DNA of 64,000 nt from Aplectana chamaeleonis (Eukaryota; Nematoda; Chromadorea; Rhabditida; Cosmocercidae), in assembly GCA_029168955.1 (NCBI GenBank), contig JAPDOI010000040.1, forward strand, positions 1,600,501 through 1,664,500, read 5' to 3'. Positions within the stretch are counted from its first letter, which is position 1; every line of letters starts with the position of its first letter. A program made the position numbers and the translations under genes. This document shows, in pieces, positions 1 to 9,405 of this stretch. The notes below the pieces were generated by a model. It searched no databases. It saw only the letters and a program-made list of their open reading frames with translations, and had not been told where the DNA came from.

Positions 1-10
1 CCACTGCACG

Positions 11-235
11 AAGGCTGGGTTCTCGATAAAATCGGTTGTTGTGCAATCCTCATAGAAAGGTAGATCTGGCCATCACAAAAGCGAAAATAAGTGAAAAATT
101 GGAGAAAAAACGCTCTGAAACCAGTTACTGCTTGGTGTCCTCCCCCCATGATCGAGAGTTCTCTGAATGTCTGTTTTGTCTTTTATTTTCCTTTATCTTT
201 GATTTTGATTCTAAAGTAATTCTGAGCACATAGTT
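11..235. mobile_element. Half copy of hairpin MITE (family 1)
   Basis: This stretch matches the left halves of the elements at 50468 and 63145. They share the terminal AAGGCNGGGTTCTCGATAAAA-type start, the 'GGTAGATCTGGCCATCAC' segment and the 'TTGGTGTCCTCC' segment. Homology stops near 235 without the complementary right half, so this copy is truncated or was a single arm. It has no coding capacity. Assignment rests on comparison within the window. Confidence 0.8.
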
Positions 236-1194
236 TTTGGGGAATTCTGTCTATACCCTAGTCACCAGCAGGGTTCGGCGTGAGGTGTGATGTATCACAG
301 AGGGGGGGTCGGACCCGTCGACATGCGGTGGGATGGGGGGTCGGACCCTCGGTCAACCAAGAACCAAGGTGAACTTCTATCAGGGCGGGGGGTAGAGAGC
401 CATACCGTTAGTATGAAAAATGACGGCAAACAGAGACGGTGAAGTGAGATCACAATAAGAGGTCAAAATAAAACTAGAGATCATACTGAGAGAGCGAAAT
501 GAGACAGGAGATCAAAAAGAAACTGAATAGTGAGAAAGATCTGCGAAAAAACAAATGAGGCAAGATATGAAATGGGGATGTAAAAATGAGGAAGGAACAC
601 ACAAGAAGAGCTTATAATTCACTGGTGATGAAGCATGCAAGACAATAGACGTAGCATGGCCATCGTTAACGACTCTAGCCTGGAGAAGGAGTTTTTGCCA
701 CGTAAAGTGTGTCACCAAAGCGCTCCTGGATATACCATATCAGCAGCAGTGATGTTGAGCATTCGCTGTCATCGAGGTCATTACAAGCGGACTATCCTGT
801 CAACGAAATGACACAGATGTTCTTGAATTTAGTAATCAAAGATGCCTTTTTAGGCGATTTAGGATTCACAGGTTCGATCCCACTAAAGCTAACAAATTTC
901 GCAATTCAGGGAAATAATGGATTGCTGACTGTTTGAGAACAGGATTGTTCACTGTTTTATCTCTTGCAATTTTCTCCACGAAATTGACTCGTGTTCAAGA
1001 TGCGATATCGCCTGAAGCATAGGATTTTTATGCCCTGAGGGCACATACGTACGGTTGCGGGCGCGGAGCCCACATTTTGAATACGATTGTCCGCAGGTGA
1101 AAACGCACCCAAAATTTCATGAACGCAGCTTCAGGATAAGATGGGTGGAGCCTGTTTTACGCCCTGAGGGCACATAGGTGCGGTTTCTGGCAAG
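236..1194. other. Spacer, no gene recognised
   Basis: No convincing exon, RNA gene or repeat family was recognised. Two short near-identical GGGGGGTCGGACCC motifs lie at about 303-350. The short open frames here have no recognisable domain. Confidence 0.5.
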
Positions 1195-1981
1195 ATTTTT
1201 GTTCCGACTACTTTTTTTCCGTCGCCCTGCGCACTCCCGCTTAAGTCCCGATCACTTCTCCGGCGCTCTGAGCACTCCCACTCGGGTCCCGACCGCTTTT
1301 CTCTGTGCGCTGTAAACTCCAAGTTGGATTCCGGCAACTTGCTGTGGCGCTGCGCACTCCCAGTTGGGTCCCAACCACTTTTTACGGCGCGCTGTGCACT
1401 CCCACTTGGGTCCCGTCCAAATTTCCCGGCCCGCTGTAAACTCCTAGTTGGACTCAGGCCACTTGCTGTGGCGCTCTGTGCACTCCCACTTGGGTCCCGA
1501 CCACTTTTTCCGGCGCGCTGTAAACTCCTAGTAGGATTCCGGCAACTTGCTGTGGCGCTGCGCACTCCCGGTTGTGTCCCAACCACTTTTTACGGCGCGC
1601 TGTGCACTCCCACTTGGGTCCCGTCCGAATTTCCCGGCGCTGTAAACTCCTAGTTGGACTCAGGCCACTTGCTGTGGCGCTCTGTGCACTCCCACTTGGG
1701 TCCCGACCACTTTTTCCGGCGCGCTGTAAACTCCTAGTTGGATTCCGGTCACTTGCTCTGGCGCTATGTGCACTCCCAGTTGGGTCCCGTCAACTTTTAC
1801 CGGCGCTCTGTGCACTCCCACTTCGGTCCCGGCGTTCTGTAAACTCCTAGTTGGATTCCGGCCACTTGCTGTGGCGATGTGTGCACTTCCAGTTGAGTCC
1901 CGCCCTTTTTTGTCGGCCCGCTGAGCACTCCCGCTTGGATCCCGACCACATTTCCCGCCGCTCTGTGCACTCCCTCTTGGG
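1195..1981 (+). repeat. 42-bp minisatellite, diverged block I (left part)
   Basis: Degenerate tandem units of about 40-42 bp carry the core 'GCACTCCCACTTGGGTCCCG' seen in the giant array at 13.8-47.6 kb, in the same orientation. Several unit types alternate, including one with 'GTAAACTCCTAGTTGG'. The unit order itself repeats with a period of about 207 bp (five units); for example the segment near 1455 recurs near 1662. Divergence between units is much higher than in the main array, suggesting an old or edge fragment of the same satellite. Confidence 0.88.
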
Positions 1982-2180
1982 GGCTCTATCCTAAGGAAGG
2001 GAGGCCACTCATGACCACCACATGATAGACACCACGAAATGAAAGTGAACCCTACTCTGAACTAAGACCCAACAAAATATCTAGAACAAAAACATTTGCT
2101 ATCACAGTGATACGAAATGATCTTGTGACTGTGGTATAATCCTTTTATTTCTATGAGTGCCCCCTTCTTAGGATAGAGCC
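1982..2180. mobile_element. hAT-like MITE inserted in the minisatellite
   Basis: A 199-bp non-repetitive insert sits inside a minisatellite unit. Its ends are inverted repeats: GGCTCTATCCTAAGGA on the left and the near-complement of this, ending TTAGGATAGAGCC, on the right. Flanking octamers CTCTTGGG (1974-1981) and CACTTGGG (2181-2188) match at 7 of 8 positions and could be an 8-bp target duplication, as made by hAT elements. Because the host unit is itself repetitive, the duplication is suggestive rather than proven. It has no transposase. Confidence 0.72.
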
Positions 2181-2345
2181 CACTTGGGTCCCGATCACTT
2201 TTCCGGCGCTCTGTGCACTCCCAATCGGGTCCCGTCCACATTGAACAAATCTCTGTGCACTTCCGCTTGGGTACCGACCACATTTCCCGTCGTTCTGTGC
2301 ACTCCAGTTGGATACCGCTCACTTTATACAGCGCTTGGCGCACTT
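2181..2345 (+). repeat. 42-bp minisatellite, diverged block I (right part)
   Basis: The degenerate satellite resumes after the MITE, with about four units carrying CACTTGGGTCCCGATCACTT-type cores. It then fades into unique sequence near 2345. It is the continuation of the block at 1195-1981. Confidence 0.82.
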
Positions 2346-2542
2346 CAATTTCTGTTCAGCACACGAAGTATATGGTCCCTGATGGACCTGAGGCACGACG
2401 TCTCCCGAGCTCTATCAAGTCTTATCACGTTATCACTCCACTTTTCTAAAAGGCCGACCGAACTGCTTATCACTAAATTCCTTCAAACACTCACACACAC
2501 ATTTTAAAATTCGCAATCCTACTATATATATTTTGGTAAATT

Positions 2543-2630
2543 TGTGTGTGCGTGTGTGTATGTATGTATGTATGTATGTATGTATGTATGTATGTCTGTA
2601 TGGATGAATGTATGTATGTATGTATGTATG
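2543..2630 (+). repeat. TG / TATG microsatellite (left half)
   Basis: A short TG-rich run is followed by imperfect (TATG)n with interruptions near 2594-2611. It ends exactly at the 5' end of the LTR element. The same tetranucleotide resumes at 9179 on the other side, so the microsatellite was the insertion target. Confidence 0.95.
2626..2630. repeat. Target site duplication, left copy (GTATG)
   Basis: The five bases before the 5' LTR, GTATG, match those after the 3' LTR (9179-9183). A 5-bp duplication is normal for LTR retrotransposons. Because it lies in a TATG repeat, the match alone is weak evidence, but the LTR termini fix its position. Confidence 0.75.
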
Positions 2631-3261
2631 TGTCGCGAAGGCGAGCTTCCGCTCCCAAGGTGGGTCTGCAGCGTGACCACCCCGTCGATCAGCGGCGACC
2701 ACCCGGCTGGGTCGATGCTGTCGGGCGAGGGGGACGGGGGTCATTCGCGTCTCCACTCCTCCGCCGTCGGCAGCCAGCCACCCTTTTGGCTGTTCTCATA
2801 ATTCCTTTCTTTCCCGTCGCTGTTCGAGGGGCTACTTAGCCCTTAGAACTTTATACTACATTATACTACAGCAGCCTTCTAGCCGGACACCGGTCCGGCC
2901 CTCCTTGCAGCCGTAGGCCCGTAGGTATTATTATTAACTAACTCTTTAGTACAGACATGAGTTCGTCTGTACTCACCCTTCTCTCACAATTAACCTCTCA
3001 CATATTAACTGCTCTCTAATAAACAGTAATCATTCTGGTGTCGTGTTCGTGATTATCGGATCGCATCCGATCGTACTTATATTTTGTACCCTTGTGTTTG
3101 ATGTTTCCCCCTTGTGGTTCCCCGGACTTAGCGTGTGGGAGGGTTAGGTCCTAAGTCCCCTGGGTTAGAGGTAGGTAATACATAAATAGTACAGTCATAA
3201 TACAGTAGGGTGAGCGGGTGAACCCGTCCCTCACCGACCGGGGTCCTACCGATTCGCGTCA
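2631..3261 (+). repeat. 5' long terminal repeat
   Basis: This 631-bp LTR has TG...CA ends. By eye it differs from the 3' LTR at four sites: T/A in the 'AGAACTT' segment, C/T in 'GGACACCGG', C/T in the C-run before 'TTGTGGTTCC', and T/A in 'GGGTTAGG'. It contains an AATAAA at 3018-3023 as a candidate poly(A) signal and one TAATACAG octamer at 3198-3205. Confidence 0.95.
3018..3023 (+). promoter_or_regulatory. Candidate poly(A) signal in 5' LTR
   Basis: AATAAA lies within 'TCTAATAAACAG'. Its equivalent in the 3' LTR (8935-8940) would be the one used to end the element's transcript. No experimental support is available from sequence. Confidence 0.5.
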
Positions 3262-3272
3262 TGGTGCATCGG
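3262..3272 (+). promoter_or_regulatory. Primer binding site, tRNA-Gly type
   Basis: TGGTGCATCGG starts at the first base after the 5' LTR. It is complementary to the 3' end CCGATGCACCA expected for the widely conserved metazoan tRNA-Gly(GCC). The match covers 11 bases and then becomes imperfect. The TGG immediately after CA is the canonical position for priming minus-strand synthesis. Confidence 0.8.
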
Positions 3273-5208
3273 ACGTTGGTATTCGGACCCGCATCGATCA
3301 TTATTGATCGAGTAAGGGTGCCCTGCCACTGGCACTTCGGTCGGCGGGGTACAAAGTTCACCCACCCCCCCCCCCCACAACATCACCCTACATGGGGTAC
3401 GGTAATACAGGGGGACAAATAGCAGGGTTAGGCAGCGCGCGTTAATACAGGCATAATTAAGCCATAATACAGCAACTAGGGTGCTAAGCGGGGACCGAAG
3501 CCTTGAGAGGGAAGTTGACTAGGATTGTGGCTAACTAGTCGATGGACCTTTCACACTGATCAGGGGCTGAGGTCACTGCAATACCTAGGTAAGTCGGTCG
3601 CTACAGGCTAGTGGAGCTGAGTAGGGATAGAGCCGGCGCCTTAAATGGGTACACTTGTCGTCTAGTGCCAGCCCCCCTGGTTTGGAGTGTGTTCCAGGGT
3701 GGGTGGATCGCCGTGCCAAGTGGAGGCAGAGCAAGGTGGAGGCATTTGCCGTTGCGCTAAAAAACCCTACGGGGTCACCTAGGGAGACCGGTCTCATCCT
3801 CACTACCATGTGGCTTGGCCAGCCAATAAGGTAGGCGGAGGTACGGTGTTTGCGGGAGCAGCCTTGCTTGCTCGATGGTGGCTAACGCCATTGGGAAGTC
3901 ACCCTTCCCCCCTATCCAGTAAAGCGGTACACTGAGCGGCTGACCCACCTTTGTATTTGGCCCTTAATACAGTCTACTACAATTTAATACAGCTGCCTAA
4001 ATCTGCTGGCCCTACGCGATGGATAGTATAGCATGGTATGACCTGCGAGCGTTGGGGCAGACTCCCCTCCCCAGAACTAGGAAAGGGGTGGACACAGGGG
4101 AAGAAACATCCCAAAAATTTCAAAAAATCACACGACACGAACGGAAACTTTACGCTAATCACACATAAGCACCATTTCATCAATTTAGACAAAAATACTC
4201 ATTTTTTAATTCCCAATTAACTCTCTCTTCTCACATTTCTCTAATTTGTTCTCACGTTTCGCTCACATTTTTTATTCGCGTCGAGACTATGTTTTCGTTA
4301 ACACCCACGACCTGGTCGTGGGCGCCACTTTAGTTTCAGTCTCGACTTGGCACTTTCCTGGGATGGCATGGACAACCAGAGAGGATACGAGCTCGGTGGT
4401 GGATGGTGGAGACGCCCTTGTTGTGCATGCACGGATAATTGCGTGCCAACATTGTATTGATTTGCTATGTCTGATAATTGATTTATTTTCTTTGTTTGCT
4501 ACAACAGTACTGAAAATGCTGTCTATACAGCACTTGATACATCCACTAATACAGCGTCTAATACAGCAGCCTTACAAGGCTATACAAAAATGCGCGCGAA
4601 AAGTTTCATTTGGCCATATAATGTTGTTTTTTTTTTGAAATGCGCGCGAAAAGTTTCAATTGGCCACATAATACAGTGTTTATAATACAAGAAACAATTG
4701 TAATACTCAGAAGTGTCATGTTCATTTTCCTACATGTCATTTCTGTAAGTTTTATCACATAATTTCTGTGTAAACTCGTATTACATGACGTTTCTGAATA
4801 GTACAAAGCATAATACAGGGCATAATTAGCCCCTCTACCCAAAATAAACGGGTAGGTTACACGTATCAACGACCAAAACCCTGGGAAAAGGTAAAAAACA
4901 TGTGATTCGAGCAGCGTCAGATGTTTTGAATGCGGTTCAATTGAAGGCGCGGCTCGCCAACGGTTGAGATGGTCCCGCCGCGATTTCGTCGGCGTGGCTG
5001 ACTCATCCCAACGGCGGACGAGCCTTCATTCGAGCAGCATTCTCCCGCCGCTCTGGCGGTCTTTTCCACTTCTCTCGGTTCATCGTCCTCCCTCTCATGA
5101 ATCTTTGCAATTAATCAGTACTAACTACTTTATTCCAGAAATCTTTCTTGGATTCATGCTAACTGACGATATTTGCTAAACAGTGGATCCTGACCAGATC
5201 CAACGACA
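3273..5208 (+). other. Retrotransposon leader region, noncoding
   Basis: About 1.9 kb between the primer binding site and the gag-like frame has no recognisable coding region. It contains a poly-C run near 3366-3377 and nine TAATACAG octamers (3413, 3443, 3465, 3965, 3985, 4547, 4559, 4669, 4811). A partial tandem duplication of 'GCGCGCGAAAAGTTTCA' occurs near 4591 and 4642. The length is unusual for an untranslated leader and may include packaging signals or replaced coding sequence; this is inference. Confidence 0.6.
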
Positions 5209-7732
5209 ATGAACCCGACGAGAAGAGCAACCATCCAGAGGACGAGTTGGGAGGAACAGAAATGAGGATAGACGAACGCAAAGGGGAACCCAGAGCGAAT
5301 CGCGAAGAGGAAGATCCAGACGAGAGGAAACAGAGACAGGTAGCGGGAGCGAGCCTCGTGCTCCTCCCTTCGTTAGTCCTGTAGTTGATACTCTTCGTGG
5401 TGTTTATCGTTCGCGTGTTCCGGGCGCGTCTTACAGCGAACCGGCCCCCTTTTCAGGGGAGTTATCGTTCTCGTGTTCCGCCGGTTGTGTATAATACAGT
5501 GAGCCGGTCATCCCCTCGAAGTCATCCTCCTGCGGTCGGACTCACCACGAGGCCGACCATGGGCGGAGGAGAGGCGGAGCCGACCGGTCTTAATACAGCA
5601 GCGCGTAATACAGCTGCGTCGCAGACACAATCGGGGCCAGTGGATCAGTCCCGACCCCCCGTGACAACCCATGAACCTCCTTGTCCAGTTGGTTATTCAG
5701 ACCCGAGGCACAGCCAAAAATCACCGGGCGTAGCCGAGGTGTCAACAGGTATCACCACGGACGAAGAGGCCATGGACACGGAACAGTGTCTCGGCGCACC
5801 AGCGAATAAGTCTTTCCCCCATCAGGCACATGGCGACTCACAGTCGAGCAGTACGCATACGGCTCTAGAACCTCAATGGACCGCCACGAGTGACGGTCGC
5901 GAGGCAGAGTCGGGTGCGGAGACAGACGAGCCGCTACGCCATATTAGCGATAACGATGACCGCGCAGCGGAAATCGTTGCCGCATTAACCATCCAACCGA
6001 TGGAGGGAAGACATAATACAAATTCTAATACACCGTTGCGTCCAAATCCAGCAGTCACCTCGTTTGGGCCGCTGCCACAGGTGACCGCAACGAGTACTCC
6101 AGCAGTCGAACCCTAACTCCGGGAAGAACTCACCGCAGCTGAGTTCAGGGTTGTCTTCGACCATATTACAACCAATAATACATTGAGGGACCAGATCCGC
6201 ACCTTAGTCATCCCTCCGAGGGACTCTGTGCCCGCAACGCTGCAAGATTATGAGGCTGTAGCGGAGATGGTCCGTCTATTACAGACGTCACAGTTGTTGA
6301 GTCAAAATACCACGAAGTCCTTCCATAATCTTGCGGTCCTCCTAATACGGAGGCAACCGTTGGTCTTCAGGTACGTAGATCTGCAAGCTTGGGGCGATCA
6401 GTTGAACCATAGCATCACAGCTATCATCAACCATGGCAACCAGCTACGCAGATTGTTCGTGCCCAGGTTTCTTGAGCCAACAACTAATGTCGATTACTAC
6501 AGAACGGCGCTAAATGAGTTCGGCGTCAATACTACATTGGTCACAGAGACCTACAACCTGGCAGATGCAGTCGTTGCACACGCTATGCGCATGGTCCGCG
6601 TACTCGAAGCCCACCGGATGGCACATATGTTTAGTCGCCGCAGACTACGTGTCGCCGAGGGGGAAAAACAGTACAGAATCGACTCGGCGCCTAGCATGGT
6701 AGAAGTGTGGAACGTTAGTCCAGAATTCTATCTGGAGGCTTTGCGTTGGTGGAGAGACAATTATTCTAATGCGCTCAGGTTCGACGTCACAGCCGACTAT
6801 CTGCGCATTAGCTCGGTCGACAGGCTACAGCAGCAAAATGTCCGAGCCACTACTGCAGCTCCACCAACAGCATCTGCTAGGGATAATACAGCAGGAGCAG
6901 CCAATACTACAGCTACCCAGGTAGCACCTACTACAGCTCCATCGCCTCCTATAGCCGGCCCGCTCCCGCGATTTCCGAGAACCGTCTCGCCCCCGGGAGG
7001 CTGGCCGACCCGGCCCGTCCTGGCAGTACCAGGCGTTGGGGTCGTCCACTGCCGGGCACCAGTCGCGAGGGGTGCAGGCAGCCAAGAGGAGATACGATGG
7101 AGATACTACAGACCGCGGCGCTCCCCACAGAAGACCACACATGCCGCTCGTTCCCAGTCCAGGTCTGGATCGATTCGTCGAGGACCCTGCACCGAGGGAG
7201 CGGGTGACTGCTGTGAGGAACCCAGAGATCCCCTCCAGGTCTGGACCCCTGTGTGTTCTGTGGGCAGCGTGATCATTATACGTCAGACTGTCCCCAGGTG
7301 AGATCATTGAGCGAACGGGCTCGGCTGGCAGACAAGTATGACGTTTGTTCCAATTGTGCCAAACTCCACCACAGTGCCTGCGCACGCCAGAAACCCTTGT
7401 AGCCTCTTTCATATCTATGGCCACCACAGGGCATTCTGCGCGTATAATCCTCGAGCGGTAAACGACACTAATACAGCGCCACCTGCGTTCTATCAGAGAC
7501 TGGCGGATGTACATTCCGCCCCACTCCCCAGGGGTCTGTCGCCCGTGTCCCCCATGAGAGGCCGGTGAGACCTGGGTCAACGATGAGGCCCTCGTCTTCG
7601 TCCAGAGGTAGTCCGGTCAGGGCCCCTAGTCAATCTCCGGCTCCACCCTCGCAGAGGCGTGCCCGGAGTGATAGACCCTGGCCTCGTAATCCCCCTGACG
7701 ATGAAGAAGAGGACTCAGATGGCATATGGTGA
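5209..7732 (+). pseudogene. Gag-like polyprotein, broken frame
   Basis: The frame starts near ATG 5209 with an Arg/Glu-rich region. It continues in the frame of 5385-6116 and 6183-7301, which are in phase and separated only by one TAA at 6114-6116. The middle part (about 6183-6830) looks like a folded helical capsid-like domain, and a Pro/Thr/Ala-rich linker follows. A canonical CX2CX4HX4C zinc knuckle lies at 7250-7291, and a second Cys/His cluster at 7346-7381. A third at 7398-7439 has Phe where its second Cys should be. The tail is Ser/Arg-rich, then acidic, ending at TGA 7730-7732. Phase changes occur near 5212, 5450, 6960-7036, 7250, 7397 and 7570. These could be decay or uncorrected assembly indels; some lie at homopolymers. 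The role would be RNA binding and particle assembly. Confidence 0.8.
7250..7291 (+). other. CCHC zinc knuckle of the Gag-like protein
   Basis: Fourteen codons read Cys, two residues, Cys, four residues, His, four residues, Cys, the exact retroviral-type nucleocapsid spacing. It is in a different phase from the upstream capsid-like frame, so an indel lies just before it. Confidence 0.85.
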
Positions 7733-7983
7733 GGCGGATAATTTAATACATGATATTCAGCTGCATTCGCTATCATTTGAAGCGCGTTTTACTTTGTTTA
7801 TGCGTATCGGACCTACCTTTTATATACCGCGCGCGAAAACATGCGAGGTCCTAATACAGTTATTACTACAGATGTAATACAGCCGGATGGGCCCGCCTCG
7901 TTCATCTTCACTACTGAGGCGGACCCCATCCTAAATAATACAGTTGCCGCTGTCGTCACCTGTCTGAGCGCACCGACGGATGG

Positions 7984-8078
7984 GTAAGTTTGGGTAATAA
8001 GGAGAGTTGTTAGATTATTGACGTCGGTGTGGTGTGCGTTGCGCCTCTTGTGAACTCTTAACCACCTGTCTATTACAG
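7984..8078 (+). other. Possible 95-bp intron in the retroelement
   Basis: GTAAGT at 7984 matches the 5' splice consensus exactly, and TATTACAG ends at 8078 as a plausible 3' site. Nothing else shows splicing. It could be a coincidence. Confidence 0.25.
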
Positions 8079-8537
8079 ACGTGTATGGTTGGGTGTGTGG
8101 GAGGCAAGTGGGCGATGACGACGATGATGATTGATGAGTGACGATGCGGCGTTCCAGTCTCTTGTAGACTACTGTACATATGTTTTGTTCTGTGTTCTGT
8201 TTAGTTTTATGTTAACCGTTTTATTGATTTACTAATTATGTACTCATTACTCAGAAGAGACTGCAGAATGCAGAAGAGAAAATTTGGATGATTACTGTTG
8301 TGCTAAATTGCCCCCTATTATAACCCCTAGTACAGAAGGGGTCATGTCTGCTATCACCATCCTCCCCCTTTCTAAACATACAACACGGTTGCATGAAGGG
8401 TTGAACCTTTCATCTACTATAAGGGGGTAGCTGCAGTTAGGGGCACTAGGCCCAGTGGCGGTAGCAGCAGTGGTCACTACGCTCGTTAGGCTCCTCCCCG
8501 CCGCGAGCTTACGCTCACCCGGGCCCACCATTCTTTT

Positions 8538-8547
8538 GGGCCGGGAG
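8538..8547 (+). promoter_or_regulatory. Candidate polypurine tract
   Basis: GGGCCGGGAG sits directly upstream of the 3' LTR, the required position for plus-strand priming. The two C residues make it a weak purine tract, so the call depends mostly on position. Confidence 0.4.
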
Positions 8548-9178
8548 TGTCGCGAAGGCGAGCTTCCGCTCCCAAGGTGGGTCTGCAGCGTGACCACCCC
8601 GTCGATCAGCGGCGACCACCCGGCTGGGTCGATGCTGTCGGGCGAGGGGGACGGGGGTCATTCGCGTCTCCACTCCTCCGCCGTCGGCAGCCAGCCACCC
8701 TTTTGGCTGTTCTCATAATTCCTTTCTTTCCCGTCGCTGTTCGAGGGGCTACTTAGCCCTTAGAACTTAATACTACATTATACTACAGCAGCCTTCTAGC
8801 CGGACATCGGTCCGGCCCTCCTTGCAGCCGTAGGCCCGTAGGTATTATTATTAACTAACTCTTTAGTACAGACATGAGTTCGTCTGTACTCACCCTTCTC
8901 TCACAATTAACCTCTCACATATTAACTGCTCTCTAATAAACAGTAATCATTCTGGTGTCGTGTTCGTGATTATCGGATCGCATCCGATCGTACTTATATT
9001 TTGTACCCTTGTGTTTGATGTTTCCCCTTTGTGGTTCCCCGGACTTAGCGTGTGGGAGGGTAAGGTCCTAAGTCCCCTGGGTTAGAGGTAGGTAATACAT
9101 AAATAGTACAGTCATAATACAGTAGGGTGAGCGGGTGAACCCGTCCCTCACCGACCGGGGTCCTACCGATTCGCGTCA
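8548..9178 (+). repeat. 3' long terminal repeat
   Basis: This copy has the same 631-bp length as the 5' LTR and about 99.4% identity by eye. It carries AATAAA at 8935-8940 and TAATACAG at 9115-9122. Its last bases, GCGTCA, directly abut the TATG microsatellite. Confidence 0.95.
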
Positions 9179-9337
9179 GTATGTATGTATGTATGTATGT
9201 ATGTATGTATGTATGTATGTATGTATGTATGTATGTATGTATGTATGTATGTATGTATGTATGTATGTATGTATGTATGTATGTATGTATGTATGTATGT
9301 ATGTATGTATGTATGTATGTATGTATGTATGTATGTG
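9179..9337 (+). repeat. TATG microsatellite (right half)
   Basis: Almost pure (GTAT)n, about 39 copies, follows the 3' LTR. The first five bases are the right copy of the GTATG target duplication. The cleaner repeat here than on the left suggests expansion after the insertion, or slippage in the assembly. Repetitive MYVC-type open frames here are artefacts of the tetranucleotide. Confidence 0.97.
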
Positions 9338-9405
9338 TGCGTTTCTCTGTGTGTTTGTTTGACCGTTTATTCGGCTTGACTTTCAAGACGGGCGACCTTA
9401 CGGGT

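Larger units (their letters stand above)
7733..8547 (+). other. Retrotransposon 3' internal region, no pol
   Basis: This stretch runs from the gag stop to the 3' LTR. No protease, polymerase or integrase motif is seen in any frame. It has three TAATACAG octamers (7852, 7875, 7936), a possible small intron (7984-8078) and a CGATGATGATTGATGA-like low-complexity patch near 8115. The last bases, GGGCCGGGAG (8538-8547), are a poor but plausible polypurine tract. Confidence 0.65.
2631..9178 (+). mobile_element. Non-autonomous BEL/Pao-like LTR retrotransposon
   Basis: A 6,548-bp element is bounded by two direct 631-bp LTRs that start TGTCGCG and end GCGTCA. A primer binding site directly follows the 5' LTR, a short G-rich purine stretch precedes the 3' LTR, and GTATG flanks both sides. 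The interior holds a leader of about 1.95 kb, a broken gag-like frame (5209-7732) with zinc knuckles, and about 0.8 kb of noncoding sequence. I see no protease, reverse transcriptase, RNase H or integrase. The LTRs differ at only four positions (about 0.6%), so insertion was recent and machinery must have come from another element. The BEL/Pao assignment rests on the arrangement of zinc knuckles and is tentative. Confidence 0.93.

Noticed and set aside
860..885. GGTTCGATCCC resembling a tRNA B box
   Set aside because: The flanking bases do not form a T stem, and no A box or acceptor stem lies at the right distance.
3198..9122. TAATACAG as a phage T7-type promoter
   Set aside because: It shares only the first six bases with that promoter and the rest does not match; the genome is eukaryotic.
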